Source: Streptococcus parasanguinis (lineage in GTDB: Bacteria; Bacillota; Bacilli; Lactobacillales; Streptococcaceae). Taken from it: 64,000 nucleotides of DNA. Made by a program: the position numbers and the translations under genes. This document shows positions 45,491 to 54,804 of the stretch, in pieces. The notes beneath the pieces were generated by a model. That model ran no database searches. It was not told the DNA's origin and saw nothing but the letters and a program-made list of their open reading frames with translations. The stretch lies in assembly GCF_016648855.1 (NCBI RefSeq), contig NZ_JACLQU010000001.1:124001-188000 (forward strand). The letters are read 5' to 3'. Each line of letters starts with the position of its first letter. Position 1 is the stretch's first letter.

Positions 45491-45523
45491 GTTTATTTTC
45501 TGCTTTCTTTTTTTATGGGTATT

Positions 45524-45552
45524 ATCTTACCTTAATTTTTTTTGGCTGTCAA
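45524..45552 (-). promoter_or_regulatory. Promoter of the trpX-type operon
   Basis: Minus strand: -35 TTGACA (45547-45552), 17-base spacer, -10 TAAGAT (45524-45529). Predicts a leader of about 280 nt. Confidence 0.8.
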
Positions 45553-45605
45553 GACTATTTCAGAAATTTTTGAAATTTTTTGAAAATTCAACTGGTCCTG
45601 ACAAG

Positions 45606-45644
45606 AAAAAAACAGAGGCTGGAACACGTCCAGGCCTCTATTTT
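45606..45644 (-). terminator. Terminator of the CNNM/CorC gene
   Basis: AGAGGC-TGG/CCA-GCCTCT type stem with T-run on the minus strand; A/T-rich on both sides. Confidence 0.75.
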
Positions 45645-46994
45645 TTAATCTTCTTTTGATTTAGTTTCTTCATCTTCCTCGACGATTTCAGAAATTTCAA
45701 CTTTCACCTTGGTCACACGACCATTTTTTACTTTGTCGTTTGTCAAAATGAGGTGTTTCTTTTGACTATCGACTTCACAGCTGAGTCGCTCTTTCAAGGT
45801 TGGAATTCGCCCAACCTCTGTCAGATAATACCCTGCAATGGTATCCACATCATCACTTTGCAACTCAACATCAAAATATTCGTTAAAGTCATTTAGTGAC
45901 ATGGCTCCTTGTACGACATAGGTATTGTCCGCAATTTCAAAGACATCAATTTCTGCTTTGTCAGTCTCATCGTCAATTTCACCGACGATTTCTTCCAAAA
46001 GGTCTTCAAGAGTAACCAAACCAGACATCCCACCATATTCATCAAGCAGAATAGCCATTTGATTTTGGGTATTGCGCAATTCCTTCAAAAGATCATCCAC
46101 AAAAATGGTCTCTGGAACAAACAAAGGTTCTTGTAAAATCTTTCTTAAGACAATATTATCAAAGCCATTGATAAATCCTTCGTTCAAGAGACGTTTGGTA
46201 TGGATGAGACCGATGACATTGTCCTTGTCATCATCATAGACAGGAATCCGTGAAAAGTTTTGCTTAAGGATACTTTCAATGATTTCTTTGGTATCATCAT
46301 TGATATCAACCATGAAGGCATCCGTCCGTGGCACCATGACTTCACGCGCTACCATTTCATCTAATGAAAAGATCCCTTGGAGCATCTCAATCTCGTCCGC
46401 ATCTAGTGTTGCTTCACTATTGGTCAGCATATACTCGATTTCATCCCGCGTCATCTTTTCATCCGGATCATCGAATTCCATTGGCGTGATACGGCTCAAA
46501 AGGTTGGTCGACGCTGAAAGCAACCAAACAAAGGGGCTAACAATTTTTCCTAATAAAATGACAATCGGAGCCGTTCGAACAGCTAACTCATCTTTCAGGT
46601 TCATAGCGATTCGTTTCGGATAGAGTTCCCCAAATACGATCGAAATATAAGTCAAAAACGCTAGAGATAAAAAGCTTCCAGCTGCAACAGCCGTTTTAGT
46701 ATTGCCCATCCATCCAGCAATGACATGACCAAGGCTATCTGCAAGACTCGCCCCAGATAAGATGGTAATCAAGGTGATCCCCACCTGAATAGTGGATAAA
46801 AAATGGTTGGGCTGTTCCAAAACGCTAAGAAGACGAATGTATTTTTTATCCCCTTCTTCTGCTTTTTGCACTACACGAGAACGATTCAACGATACCATTG
46901 ACATTTCGGTTGCCGAGAAAAAGGCGTTCAATAATGTCAAAACAATCAATAAAATAAATTCCAATAAAATTTCCTGACTGCCAGGGTCTTCCAT
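45645..46994 (-). CDS. CNNM/CorC family (hemolysin C-like) membrane protein
   Basis: 449 residues. N-terminal DUF21 (CNNM) domain with four membrane helices (about 1-190), two CBS domains (about 205-330; MVPRTDAFMVDI, FVPETIFVDDLLKEL), and a C-terminal CorC_HlyC domain. Such proteins influence Mg2+ or other divalent ion export; 'hemolysin' is a historic label. ATG 46994 has GGAGG upstream, so the frame to 47054 is not used. Confidence 0.92.
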   Translation of the reverse strand: MEDPGSQEILLEFILLIVLTLLNAFFSATEMSMVSLNRSRVVQKAEEGDKKYIRLLSVLEQPNHFLSTIQVGITLITILSGASLADSLGHVIAGWMGNTKTAVAAGSFLSLAFLTYISIVFGELYPKRIAMNLKDELAVRTAPIVILLGKIVSPFVWLLSASTNLLSRITPMEFDDPDEKMTRDEIEYMLTNSEATLDADEIEMLQGIFSLDEMVAREVMVPRTDAFMVDINDDTKEIIESILKQNFSRIPVYDDDKDNVIGLIHTKRLLNEGFINGFDNIVLRKILQEPLFVPETIFVDDLLKELRNTQNQMAILLDEYGGMSGLVTLEDLLEEIVGEIDDETDKAEIDVFEIADNTYVVQGAMSLNDFNEYFDVELQSDDVDTIAGYYLTEVGRIPTLKERLSCEVDSQKKHLILTNDKVKNGRVTKVKVEISEIVEEDEETKSKED

Positions 46995-47084
46995 GGATAC
47001 TTTCCTCCAGTATATAATATTGTATATTATACCACAAAATATGAGAGCCTGCATTCTTCTATGTCATTTTCTTTTTTCACCATC

Positions 47085-47113
47085 AAAAAATCAGGACCAG
47101 GTCCTGATTTTAG
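47085..47113 (-). terminator. Terminator of mgrA
   Basis: AAAATCAGGACC/GGTCCTGATTTT hairpin with T-run, overlapping the stop. Confidence 0.85.
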
Positions 47114-48591
47114 TGCTCTGCACTGGTAAAATCATAAAAGAAGGCATTGAGTTTTTCAACCAGCTCTAGCGATGAGAGACTACTTGTACAGATAAAAGGT
47201 TTTTTCTTTAATTCCGGCATCATAAAGTTGGCCACCACGACATCTGCATCTGAAGCTTCGATATCCTCTACTGTTAGATTATACTTGATCATCTGAGTAA
47301 ATTCAAAGTTATCCGTACAGTAGAAATCTAGAAAATCGATCATGGATTTAGCATGGTGGTCATCAAAACGACTGATAATCAAGACCTTAATGGACTTCCG
47401 GCGGCGCAATAATTGTGGTAAGAGACGTTCCCAGTGAGTGTAGACCGTGTAGATCATGTGCTTGATAATTTCTTCATTCAGATTATGCTTCATGGTCTTC
47501 ATATAAGTGATGATATGGTCTCTCAAATCATCATAGAAGGCTGGGAAGATGCTCATAAAATCTTCGTTGGTATTGGTCTTGGTATCAAATAAGAGGAACT
47601 CCGAGAACAATTCCTTCCGACCTAAGTGAGCTGTATTATGAACGTGCATCAACATCTCATCAAGATTTTCGATATCTAAATCATAGGTATAGCATAGATC
47701 TTTGAACATATCTTTAATGAGTCTAGTGGATTCTTTTGCATAAGGATCTGTTTCTGCGGCCTCAATCAAGCTTTCTGGGCTGAAATAGAAATTTTCTTGA
47801 ATAAAGATGATGAAGAACTGCTCCAGCACTTTTTCATTTAACTCGACACCCAACTGCAAGCTAAAGTAGCGCAACATCTCCTCAACATTGGTCACCCCTT
47901 GATATTGATCTTTATAGGCTTCAAAGGTCGTTGGAATGTTGATGAAATAGCCTTGCTTAATACGTGATAAGTACACTGTCAAGAGAACTTTGTAAGACTT
48001 AATGACAGAGAAGGTCAATGGATAGCCATAGAGCTTGAAGAAGAAGGTGATCAAATCGGTCACGGCCTCTTCCTTAAATTCTGGGAAAGGCCACTCCATA
48101 TAGTAATAACGTTCCGCAAAATACTGGGCATAGAAGAAACGAACATCCACTTCATCCCCGACAAGATTCAAGGGTTTCAAATCAATCTTTACATTGTATT
48201 TTGTTTGAAGCTTCTGATTAATCGTCCGAATCAAGCGGTAGAAAGACTGGTAACTCAGATCAAACTTTCTGCAAATATATTCATTGGAAACATCCTTGTG
48301 GAAGAAGAGGTATTCAATCAAGGCGAAGGCTTGTGATTCTTTAAAAAAGTGATGGTAAATCACCTCAAGCCCAACCGAATCCTCATAACTGATCTTGATC
48401 CCATTGGTAGAGGATTCAATTAAAAAGTCATCAAATGTACTACGAAGATTAGACAAATCTTCTTTTAACGAACGTTCTGTACAATCCAAACGCTTGGCCA
48501 ACTCTTTCAAGTGGAACCATCTTTTTTCCTTAATCAAGATTTCCAACAATTGCAATTGGCGTCTCTGTTTTTTGGATAAGAGGAGTCTCAT
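47110..48591 (-). CDS. mgrA: Mga-family global regulator (MgrA/MgaSpn)
   Basis: 493 residues, the same length as pneumococcal MgaSpn. Two N-terminal DNA-binding HTH regions (LKELAKRLDCTERSLKEDLSNL near 25-46 and ICRKFDLSYQSFYRLIRTINQ near 108-128), a PRD-like middle, and an EIIB-like C-terminal domain (IKVLIISRFDDHHAKSMIDFL). Mga regulators control adhesins and sugar-linked virulence genes and bind curved DNA. Single gene with own terminator. Confidence 0.92.
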   Translation of the reverse strand: MRLLLSKKQRRQLQLLEILIKEKRWFHLKELAKRLDCTERSLKEDLSNLRSTFDDFLIESSTNGIKISYEDSVGLEVIYHHFFKESQAFALIEYLFFHKDVSNEYICRKFDLSYQSFYRLIRTINQKLQTKYNVKIDLKPLNLVGDEVDVRFFYAQYFAERYYYMEWPFPEFKEEAVTDLITFFFKLYGYPLTFSVIKSYKVLLTVYLSRIKQGYFINIPTTFEAYKDQYQGVTNVEEMLRYFSLQLGVELNEKVLEQFFIIFIQENFYFSPESLIEAAETDPYAKESTRLIKDMFKDLCYTYDLDIENLDEMLMHVHNTAHLGRKELFSEFLLFDTKTNTNEDFMSIFPAFYDDLRDHIITYMKTMKHNLNEEIIKHMIYTVYTHWERLLPQLLRRRKSIKVLIISRFDDHHAKSMIDFLDFYCTDNFEFTQMIKYNLTVEDIEASDADVVVANFMMPELKKKPFICTSSLSSLELVEKLNAFFYDFTSAEH

Positions 48592-48697
48592 CTTTCCCTA
48601 CCTTTTCATATTTTCTTTCAAAATCACTTATATTTTAACACATTTCATAGCACTTGTTGACTTTTTTACGGTATTTTTTCAAAAAAATGTACAAAAA

Positions 48698-48731
48698 AGA
48701 CTCCAAGGCCCATATAGGCGCTAGAGTCTAA
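48698..48731 (-). terminator. Terminator of the AI-2E family gene
   Basis: AGACTC...GAGTCT interrupted hairpin with six T on the minus strand. Confidence 0.7.
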
Positions 48732-49855
48732 GATTTATTAATGATTCCAAATTCTTCTTTTTTCTTCTGCTCCTTCGCAGCACGGTGGTTATCATAAAGA
48801 TTTACCAAGAATTTTACAATTTCTTTCCCAATCGAATAGACTGGAATCGCGACGACCATTCCGATAATTCCGTAAATATTACTTGAGAGCAATAAGAGAA
48901 CCATAATGGTAATCGGGTGAACCTTCATCACGCCTCCAACGATACGCGGATAAAGAATATTGCCATCGATCTGCTGGATAATCAACATGTAAATGACTGC
49001 TTTGATCATCATATCCATATCGGTAAAAGCATAAGTGATGATCATCGGAATCAAACCGATGGTTGGTCCTACATAGGGAATCAAGTTAGCCAGCCCAGAA
49101 AAGATGGCAAAGACCAAAGCGTACTTCAATCCAATAAAACTATAGCCAATGTAGGCTAGTGTCCCAATGATCAAGGCATCGATTGAAATACCACTAATAT
49201 AGCGGGAGACCGTTTCATTCAAACTAATCAAGAGGCTTGAGATATGGAGTTTGTCATTGCGTAAAATGGTCCGCTCTAGCATGGGCAATAACTTCTTCCC
49301 ATCGATCAAGAAATAAACCAAGAAGACGGGGGTCATGATCAAAATAAAGACCGTATTGACAATGGTGTTAACCACACTTCCCAAACTGTTGGTCACACTA
49401 TTTAAGAGATTTTGTAGGATATCCATATAAGAGAGATTCAACTGTTGAATCGTAGATTGGATATTTACATTCTGGAACAAAGGATTGGCCGAAAGTTTTC
49501 GAACCAAACTTTGGACTTCCCAGTATAGTCCTTGAGTTGAATTAATCAAGCTGGTTAACTGATTGATTAAGATTGGGAGCAGATAAAAGATCCCTAGACC
49601 AATGATCCCAAACAATAGTACTAAGGTGATCAAAATCCCAAACACACGCTTGATTTTTAAGTGTTTTTCTAACAATTCAACAATCGGGTTGGTGATATAG
49701 TATAAAAAACCTGCAATTAAAAATGGTAAGAGGATGGTATTCAGAACAGATACAAATGGAGAAATCAAAGTCCCCATTGATTTCCAAATATAGAAAATCA
49801 CCGTCAATAATAAGATCTCACATGTCCAGAATAACAATTTACTATTTCGAAACAT
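48728..49855 (-). CDS. AI-2E (PerM/YtvI) family membrane protein
   Basis: 375 residues. Two helices at the N-terminus, a soluble amphipathic segment about 85-150, then five to six helices (TPVFLVYFLIDGKKLLPML; PYVGPTIGLIPMII). The AI-2E family includes exporters and Na+/H+ antiporters; the substrate is unknown. Charged C-terminal tail. Divergent from the YlmA-like gene. Confidence 0.9.
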   Translation of the reverse strand: MFRNSKLLFWTCEILLLTVIFYIWKSMGTLISPFVSVLNTILLPFLIAGFLYYITNPIVELLEKHLKIKRVFGILITLVLLFGIIGLGIFYLLPILINQLTSLINSTQGLYWEVQSLVRKLSANPLFQNVNIQSTIQQLNLSYMDILQNLLNSVTNSLGSVVNTIVNTVFILIMTPVFLVYFLIDGKKLLPMLERTILRNDKLHISSLLISLNETVSRYISGISIDALIIGTLAYIGYSFIGLKYALVFAIFSGLANLIPYVGPTIGLIPMIITYAFTDMDMMIKAVIYMLIIQQIDGNILYPRIVGGVMKVHPITIMVLLLLSSNIYGIIGMVVAIPVYSIGKEIVKFLVNLYDNHRAAKEQKKKEEFGIINKS

Positions 49856-49929
49856 TCCTTACCTCCTGTTTTCTATTCTACCATATTTTATGATAGAATA
49901 AAGGAGATTTTAATCAAAAGGATGAAGTT

Positions 49930-50721
49930 ATGAATAATTTGATTGAACTACAAGACGTCAATTTGATCCGCAATGGAAAAGCCCTTTTAAAAGAGATTAA
50001 CTGGCAAGTAAAAGAAAATGAATGCTGGGCCATTTTAGGCTTAAATGGAGCAGGAAAATCGACCCTCCTCAAACTGCTCATGTCTGAATACTGGGCTAGT
50101 TCTGGCCAGGTAACGGTCCTTGGAACCCGCTTTGGAGAAGGGGGTATTCCTGAGTTACGTAAGCGTATTGGGATCGTTAGCTCCTTTATTTCAGAAAGAC
50201 TGCCAGAACATCTTTTGACAGAGCAAATTGTCCTAACTGGTCAATACAAGAGCAGTATTTTATATACTGCATACGGGGAGGAAGAACTGAACTGGGCACG
50301 GGATATGCTAACTTCAATTGGAGCTAGCTCTTTGATCGGCCGCAAATACCGGGAGCTCTCCCAGGGAGAAAAGCAGACCGTTCTCATTGCACGAAGCCTC
50401 ATGGACCAGCCAGATCTGATCATTTTTGATGAAGCTTCTAGTGGATTGGATCTCTTTGCCAGAGAAAAGCTCCTCCGTCAGATCCATCATATCAAACAAC
50501 TGGATCACGCGCCTACCATGATCTACGTCACCCACCATGCCGAGGAAATTACAACAGATATGACCCATGTCCTCTTACTCAAACATGGCCAAGTGGTCGA
50601 GCAAGGACCAAAGGAAAAGATCCTAACTCCCCATGTCCTTAGCCAATTTTATGAAGCACCAGTATCCCTTATTGATCTTGGTGATGAGCGACTCTTTGTC
50701 AAACCAGAAATCGCACACTGA
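49930..50721 (+). CDS. Orphan ABC ATPase (YlmA-like)
   Basis: 263 residues, single cassette: Walker A GLNGAGKST near 39, LSQGEKQ signature near 142, Walker B LIIFDEASSGLDL. No permease gene nearby. Shared 74-bp divergent region with the AI-2E gene contains an inverted TATTCTA/TAGAATA that gives each strand a -10-like TAGAAT. Function unknown. Confidence 0.9.
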   Translation: MNNLIELQDVNLIRNGKALLKEINWQVKENECWAILGLNGAGKSTLLKLLMSEYWASSGQVTVLGTRFGEGGIPELRKRIGIVSSFISERLPEHLLTEQIVLTGQYKSSILYTAYGEEELNWARDMLTSIGASSLIGRKYRELSQGEKQTVLIARSLMDQPDLIIFDEASSGLDLFAREKLLRQIHHIKQLDHAPTMIYVTHHAEEITTDMTHVLLLKHGQVVEQGPKEKILTPHVLSQFYEAPVSLIDLGDERLFVKPEIAH

Positions 50722-50743
50722 AAAGAAAATGAATAAAGCAAAA

Positions 50744-50922
50744 AGAGAGTGGGACAGAAATCGGTAATTCGTCAGAATTCGATTTCGTCGTCCCACCTCC
50801 GCACAGTTGAGTAGGGCTGTAAAAGCTGATGAAATCAGCGTAGTAGAGTCCACTCAACCACTGCGTCTTGATCGACAATCCAAAAATAATTGAGAGGCTA
50901 GGATTTTTGTCCTAGCCTCTTT
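50744..50922 (+). repeat. Family 2 structured intergenic repeat, copy C
   Basis: Full copy in the convergent gap between the YlmA-like gene and the Na+/H+ antiporter. The last hairpin is GAGGCTAGGA/TCCTAGCCTC, fully paired where copy A has an A-C mismatch. It is the only terminator-like structure available to both neighbours. Confidence 0.92.
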
Positions 50923-50932
50923 TACTCTTATC

Positions 50933-52987
50933 TCAACGATTCCGTGCATACTCGATCAAATCGTATGGAAGCGTATTGGCACTTTCTCTTAGGGAATAGC
51001 TTTCTAATTCATTGACATTTTGCCGCATACGGCGCGCTTGCTTAGCGGTAATCAGGTGTTGCGCTTCATATTCAAAAATAATCTTACGCTCCAAATAATA
51101 GCCTCTCAACATTTCATCGATATTATTTGGTTTCACGCGATTAATAACCCGCTCCACAAAGGCCCCACTGGTAATAATAGCTGTCTCTCTCAGACGAGAT
51201 TCTTGTAGGAAAGAAATCAAACTGCTCCGATAAACCCCCTTGAGGTCTTCCAAACTTTCGATGATGATTTCCGTATTGGCCAGATAAAGGGCCGCAATCT
51301 GGTCATAATCAATGGCCTCTAACTTGCTGTCTTCTCGGGCCCACCAGTTTCGCAAGCCAGACCCAAAAGTTAAGATCTCATGAACTAATAAACGCAAAAG
51401 GCGGAAAGACACCAAGAGGTAATAGGTTAAGCGAGACGAAAGATTGCGATTGACACGTTGCTCCATATTGCGAAGATAGCGTTGATAGACGCGGTAGCCC
51501 CGCTCTCGAATCTTCCCTTCTTCATAAGCCTGTTCCAAGCCGTCACTTTCAATACTCAAAATCAGGAGCTTCAACTGTTCCCAGTCCTTTTGAATGAGCC
51601 TGTTTTCTTGGCCCAGAATCAAGTTTTCTATGCGACCATGGTAGTTATCAATCGCCGCATACAAGGGTCCCTTGTGCTTGCTATTCTTTAGGTCTGCTTC
51701 TAATTCCATGACGACATCATTTAAAATCGCGATCTGCATCAGGTAGTCATTGGTTTCTTCCTTTTCTTCTGATAATTTTGGAAGTACCACTAAGCCAGCA
51801 ATAAAGCTGACAAGGGTAACTCCTGCCACTAAAAAGAGTAGGATAGGGTATTCTTTTTCGATCTTGGTTGGAATCAAAAGAATCGTCGCAATCGAAACCG
51901 TTCCCTTCACACCCGAAAAAGTCAGCAATAAGGCATCTTTTAGATAATTTCTCAACGATTTTTTTAGTCGAGCCGTTCGGAACCAATAAAAGAGGTAAAC
52001 CATGACAAAACGAATCAAAAAGAGCAAGGCTGTCAACACAAAGACCGAAAGAACTAAAAGAAGATCATTGTAAATGGGACTACTTAAGATGGGCTTGGAA
52101 ATCATTTCCAATTCCATTCCTAAGATGACAAAGACCGACCCATTTAAGATAAAGTTGACCGTATTCCAGACAGTATGACTCACAGTATCTACCCGCGCTT
52201 CAAGGAGGGTAATGTGCTTAAAGCGACTGGCTTTTAGGATTCCTGACACAACTACTGCAATGATACCAGAGACATGGAGTTCTTCTGCTAAGAAGAAGGT
52301 CAACAAAGGGAGGCTTAGTTCTAATAACAATTCACTGGCAATATCACTGGCGCGAACACTCAAGAGTAAGGTTTGCAACCAACGGTTCACAAAGGCCGTC
52401 AAGATCCCCACTGCAAATCCTCCAATGATGGAGATTCCTAAGGAAACCCCTGCCTCTCCAAGAGAGAAACTTCCGGTCGCAAGGGCTGCCAAGGCCACTC
52501 GAAAGGCAACTAGACCTGAGGCATCATTTAGTAACCCTTCGCCTTTTAAGATATTCGAAACCCGCTTTGGAAAGCTAAAGCGCTCAGACAGGGAGGCAAA
52601 GGCTACTAAGTCGGTAGGCCCAAGGGCTGCCCCCACTGCCATACAGGCTGCTAAAGGAAGGCTCAGCCATAAGGAGTGAGCTGCCCAGCCCAAACTAATG
52701 GTTGAGATAAAAATCACTGGGAAAATCAAATAGAGGATGATCCGCCAGTGTTTCAAGACAGAAGTAATATCTGCTTCTTCTGCCTCTCGAAATAAGAGAG
52801 GGCCAATGACCAAGGCCAGAAAGAGCTCGGTATCCAGATGAAAATTTTCTTCTGGCACAAAGAGAGCCCAACCAATCCCTAGTAAAATTTGAATCAAGGG
52901 CAGAGGAAGGCTCGGCACAAGTTTATTCGTGGCATTTGAGACGATCAAAATCATCGAAAAGATCACTGTATAAAGGAGTAGTTCCAT
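50933..52987 (-). CDS. Na+/H+ antiporter (CPA1/NhaP family)
   Basis: 684 residues. About 12 membrane helices to residue 410, with GPTDLVAFASL near 127 and a GLLNDASGLVAFR segment near 155 holding the ion-binding Asp. A long soluble helical C-terminal part (about 410-684) probably regulates transport. It exchanges Na+ (or K+) for H+. Confidence 0.93.
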   Translation of the reverse strand: MELLLYTVIFSMILIVSNATNKLVPSLPLPLIQILLGIGWALFVPEENFHLDTELFLALVIGPLLFREAEEADITSVLKHWRIILYLIFPVIFISTISLGWAAHSLWLSLPLAACMAVGAALGPTDLVAFASLSERFSFPKRVSNILKGEGLLNDASGLVAFRVALAALATGSFSLGEAGVSLGISIIGGFAVGILTAFVNRWLQTLLLSVRASDIASELLLELSLPLLTFFLAEELHVSGIIAVVVSGILKASRFKHITLLEARVDTVSHTVWNTVNFILNGSVFVILGMELEMISKPILSSPIYNDLLLVLSVFVLTALLFLIRFVMVYLFYWFRTARLKKSLRNYLKDALLLTFSGVKGTVSIATILLIPTKIEKEYPILLFLVAGVTLVSFIAGLVVLPKLSEEKEETNDYLMQIAILNDVVMELEADLKNSKHKGPLYAAIDNYHGRIENLILGQENRLIQKDWEQLKLLILSIESDGLEQAYEEGKIRERGYRVYQRYLRNMEQRVNRNLSSRLTYYLLVSFRLLRLLVHEILTFGSGLRNWWAREDSKLEAIDYDQIAALYLANTEIIIESLEDLKGVYRSSLISFLQESRLRETAIITSGAFVERVINRVKPNNIDEMLRGYYLERKIIFEYEAQHLITAKQARRMRQNVNELESYSLRESANTLPYDLIEYARNR

Positions 52988-52999
52988 ATCACTCCCTCC

Positions 53000-53254
53000 T
53001 TAGCGTTCTTGGCAGCAGGTCTCAAATTGCTGTTTTAACTCCGCAATCTTTTGGTCTGTCTTGGTTACATCCTTGTGCTCAATCTTCTTTTGGCACCGTT
53101 CCATCTCAAGCGAAACCAATTTCTTTTTTATTTTGAGCATCTTTTTGGTCATATGGGCTTCATCATAAAAACCCATTGCACGCTCGTGGATGGTTGATTC
53201 AACAAAATGATGTCTCAATCCTTCGATTTTATTCTTTAAATATTCTTTATCCAT
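53000..53254 (-). CDS. Small charged helical protein of unknown function
   Basis: 84 residues, rich in Lys, Glu and Gln, probably all helical with coiled-coil character; Cys-Cys near the C-terminus. Overlaps the ytqB stop by eight bases and precedes the antiporter gene by 12, so it is part of the ytqA-ytqB transcript. No family recognised. Confidence 0.75.
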   Translation of the reverse strand: MDKEYLKNKIEGLRHHFVESTIHERAMGFYDEAHMTKKMLKIKKKLVSLEMERCQKKIEHKDVTKTDQKIAELKQQFETCCQER

Positions 53255-53804
53255 GACGGTAGCTTTCTAATTTTTCGATCATGACCAAAAAGGGTGGCTG
53301 ATTCACTTGATTCAGTGTCCGGTAGATAGTCGCTGTATAGTCTTTTTGAGGCAGATGACTAACAAAGTCCAGCACTGCATCACGCTCGATGTCTCCTCCC
53401 TCATGACCATAATAGATCATAATAGCCATTCGCCCACCTTTTTCTAGGCGAGCACAGATTTTTTCCATCGCTTCAATCGTGGTAGCTGGAAGAGTAATGA
53501 CCGATTTATCTGCAGATGGCAGATAACCCAGATTAAAAATAGCTGCTTTGATGGTCTCCACATATTGGTCCACATGCTGGTGGCCATCCAAAATCAATCG
53601 GACATGTTGAAGTCCCAACTTCTCCAATCTTTCTTGAGTATTTACAAGTGCCTGCTCTTGAATATCAAAGGCATAGACCTGGCCTGCTAGTTGGGCTAAA
53701 AAGGCCGTATCATGTCCATTTCCCATGGTCGCATCCACCACCACATCTTCTTTGGTGATGACTTCTGCTAAAAATTGATGGGCCATTTCAAGTGGTCGAA
53801 GCAT
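53247..53804 (-). CDS. mnmM: tRNA methyltransferase MnmM (YtqB), class I SAM
   Basis: 185 residues. SAM-binding DATMGNGHDTAFLA near residue 24-37 and FNLGYLPSADK near 91. In B. subtilis YtqB (MnmM) makes the final methyl transfer in mnm5s2U34 of tRNA; older notes call it an rRNA methylase. Overlaps ytqA by 17 bases, matching the pairing of the two activities. Confidence 0.88.
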   Translation of the reverse strand: MLRPLEMAHQFLAEVITKEDVVVDATMGNGHDTAFLAQLAGQVYAFDIQEQALVNTQERLEKLGLQHVRLILDGHQHVDQYVETIKAAIFNLGYLPSADKSVITLPATTIEAMEKICARLEKGGRMAIMIYYGHEGGDIERDAVLDFVSHLPQKDYTATIYRTLNQVNQPPFLVMIEKLESYRHG

Positions 53805-54738
53805 CGGCAGTCTCCTTTTCTTCTAGCTTACATCCTTGGGTACTTCCACGACGACGCATTTCAGTTTCAATGGCGTTTAGGACTTCCCATTTGTTGAGGC
53901 TCCACATAGGGCCAATCAACATATCTCGTGGCGCATCCCCGGTAATCCGGTGGATGACAATGTGTTTGGGGATGATCTCCAACTGGTCACAGATGACCTT
54001 GACATACTCCTCCTGGCTCATGAGTTGAAGTCGTCCTTCATGATAGTCCCGTTGCATCCGTGTATTGGTCATCAAATGCAAGAGGTGTAACTTGATGCCA
54101 TCAATTTCATTATCGGTCACACAACGGCGAACATTTTCCACCATCATCTCATGCGTCTCCCCAGGAAGGCCATTGATCAAATGGGAGACGATCTCTGCCT
54201 TGGGCACCTGTTTGCGAATACGCTTGACTGTTTCAACATAGAGATCATAACTATGGGCCCGATTGATCAATTCAGAAGTCGCTTCATAAGTCGTCTGAAG
54301 GCCCAACTCGATCGTCACATGCATGCGCTCTGTCAGCTCTGCTAGGTAGGCCAAGGTCTCATCTGGTAAACAGTCCGGGCGCGTACCAATGTTGATTCCT
54401 ACCACTCCTGGTTCATTGATGGCCTGTTCATACCGCTCTCGAATGACTTCCACTTTATCGTGGGTATTGGTGAAATTTTGAAAATAGACCAGATACTTCT
54501 TCACATCTGGCCATTTCCGATGCATAAAATCAATCTCTTTGTAAAACTGTTCTCGGATTGGAGCTTCTGGGGCCACAATGGCATCTCCTGAACCCGAGAC
54601 CGTACAAAAAGTACAGCCACCGTGGGCGACTGTTCCGTCTCGATTGGGACAATCAAAGCCTGCATCAATTGGGACTTTAAAGGTCTTTTCTCCAAATAAG
54701 GTTCGATAATAATCATTCAAGGTATTGTAGGATTTCAT
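53788..54738 (-). CDS. ytqA: Radical SAM protein YtqA (MnmL-like)
   Basis: About 316 residues, TIGR01212-type radical SAM. The cluster cysteines lie in DCPN...GGCTFC (about residues 26-43), followed by YFQNFTNTH and NIGTRPDCL. Thought to act before MnmM in wobble uridine modification. Two candidate starts, ATG 54747 and 54738; the former overlaps the -10 hexamer, so 54738 is preferred. The predicted transcript begins at about this codon. Confidence 0.88.
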   Translation of the reverse strand: MKSYNTLNDYYRTLFGEKTFKVPIDAGFDCPNRDGTVAHGGCTFCTVSGSGDAIVAPEAPIREQFYKEIDFMHRKWPDVKKYLVYFQNFTNTHDKVEVIRERYEQAINEPGVVGINIGTRPDCLPDETLAYLAELTERMHVTIELGLQTTYEATSELINRAHSYDLYVETVKRIRKQVPKAEIVSHLINGLPGETHEMMVENVRRCVTDNEIDGIKLHLLHLMTNTRMQRDYHEGRLQLMSQEEYVKVICDQLEIIPKHIVIHRITGDAPRDMLIGPMWSLNKWEVLNAIETEMRRRGSTQGCKLEEKETADASTT

Positions 54739-54745
54739 ACCCTTC

Positions 54746-54773
54746 ATTATAGCAAAAAAAGAGTCGAACTCAA
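54746..54773 (-). promoter_or_regulatory. Promoter of ytqA inside the upstream terminator
   Basis: Minus strand: -10 TATAAT (54746-54751) and -35 TTGAGT (54768-54773) with 16-base spacer. The -35 sits in the 3' arm of the PAP2 gene terminator. Confidence 0.6.
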
Positions 54774-54789
54774 AACGCGAGTTCGACTC
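54754..54789 (-). terminator. Terminator of the ribU-PAP2 operon
   Basis: GAGTCGAACTC/GAGTTCGACTC perfect 11-pair stem, seven-base loop, seven T on the minus strand. Confidence 0.9.
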
Positions 54790-54804
54790 CTAGTTGTTAG
54801 ATGC

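Larger units (their letters stand above)
45263..45517 (-). ncRNA. Structured attenuator leader of the aromatic amino acid importer operon
   Basis: About 255 nt of untranslated RNA between promoter and terminator. Segment 1 (peptide codons) pairs with segment 2 (TTAGCTAC with GTGGCTAA and TAGATA with TATCTA). Segment 3 forms GGTCCAT/ATGGACC. TCTAAATGGA of that hairpin can alternatively pair with the terminator 5' arm. No T-box (GGTGGNACCGCG) is present. Confidence 0.65.

Noticed and set aside
45300-45520. T-box riboswitch before the TrpX-type operon
   Set aside because: ATGGACCGAGG loosely recalls the T-box bulge, but the GGTGGNACCGCG block and a stem I with a specifier loop are not found. 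A leader peptide with aromatic codons fits better.
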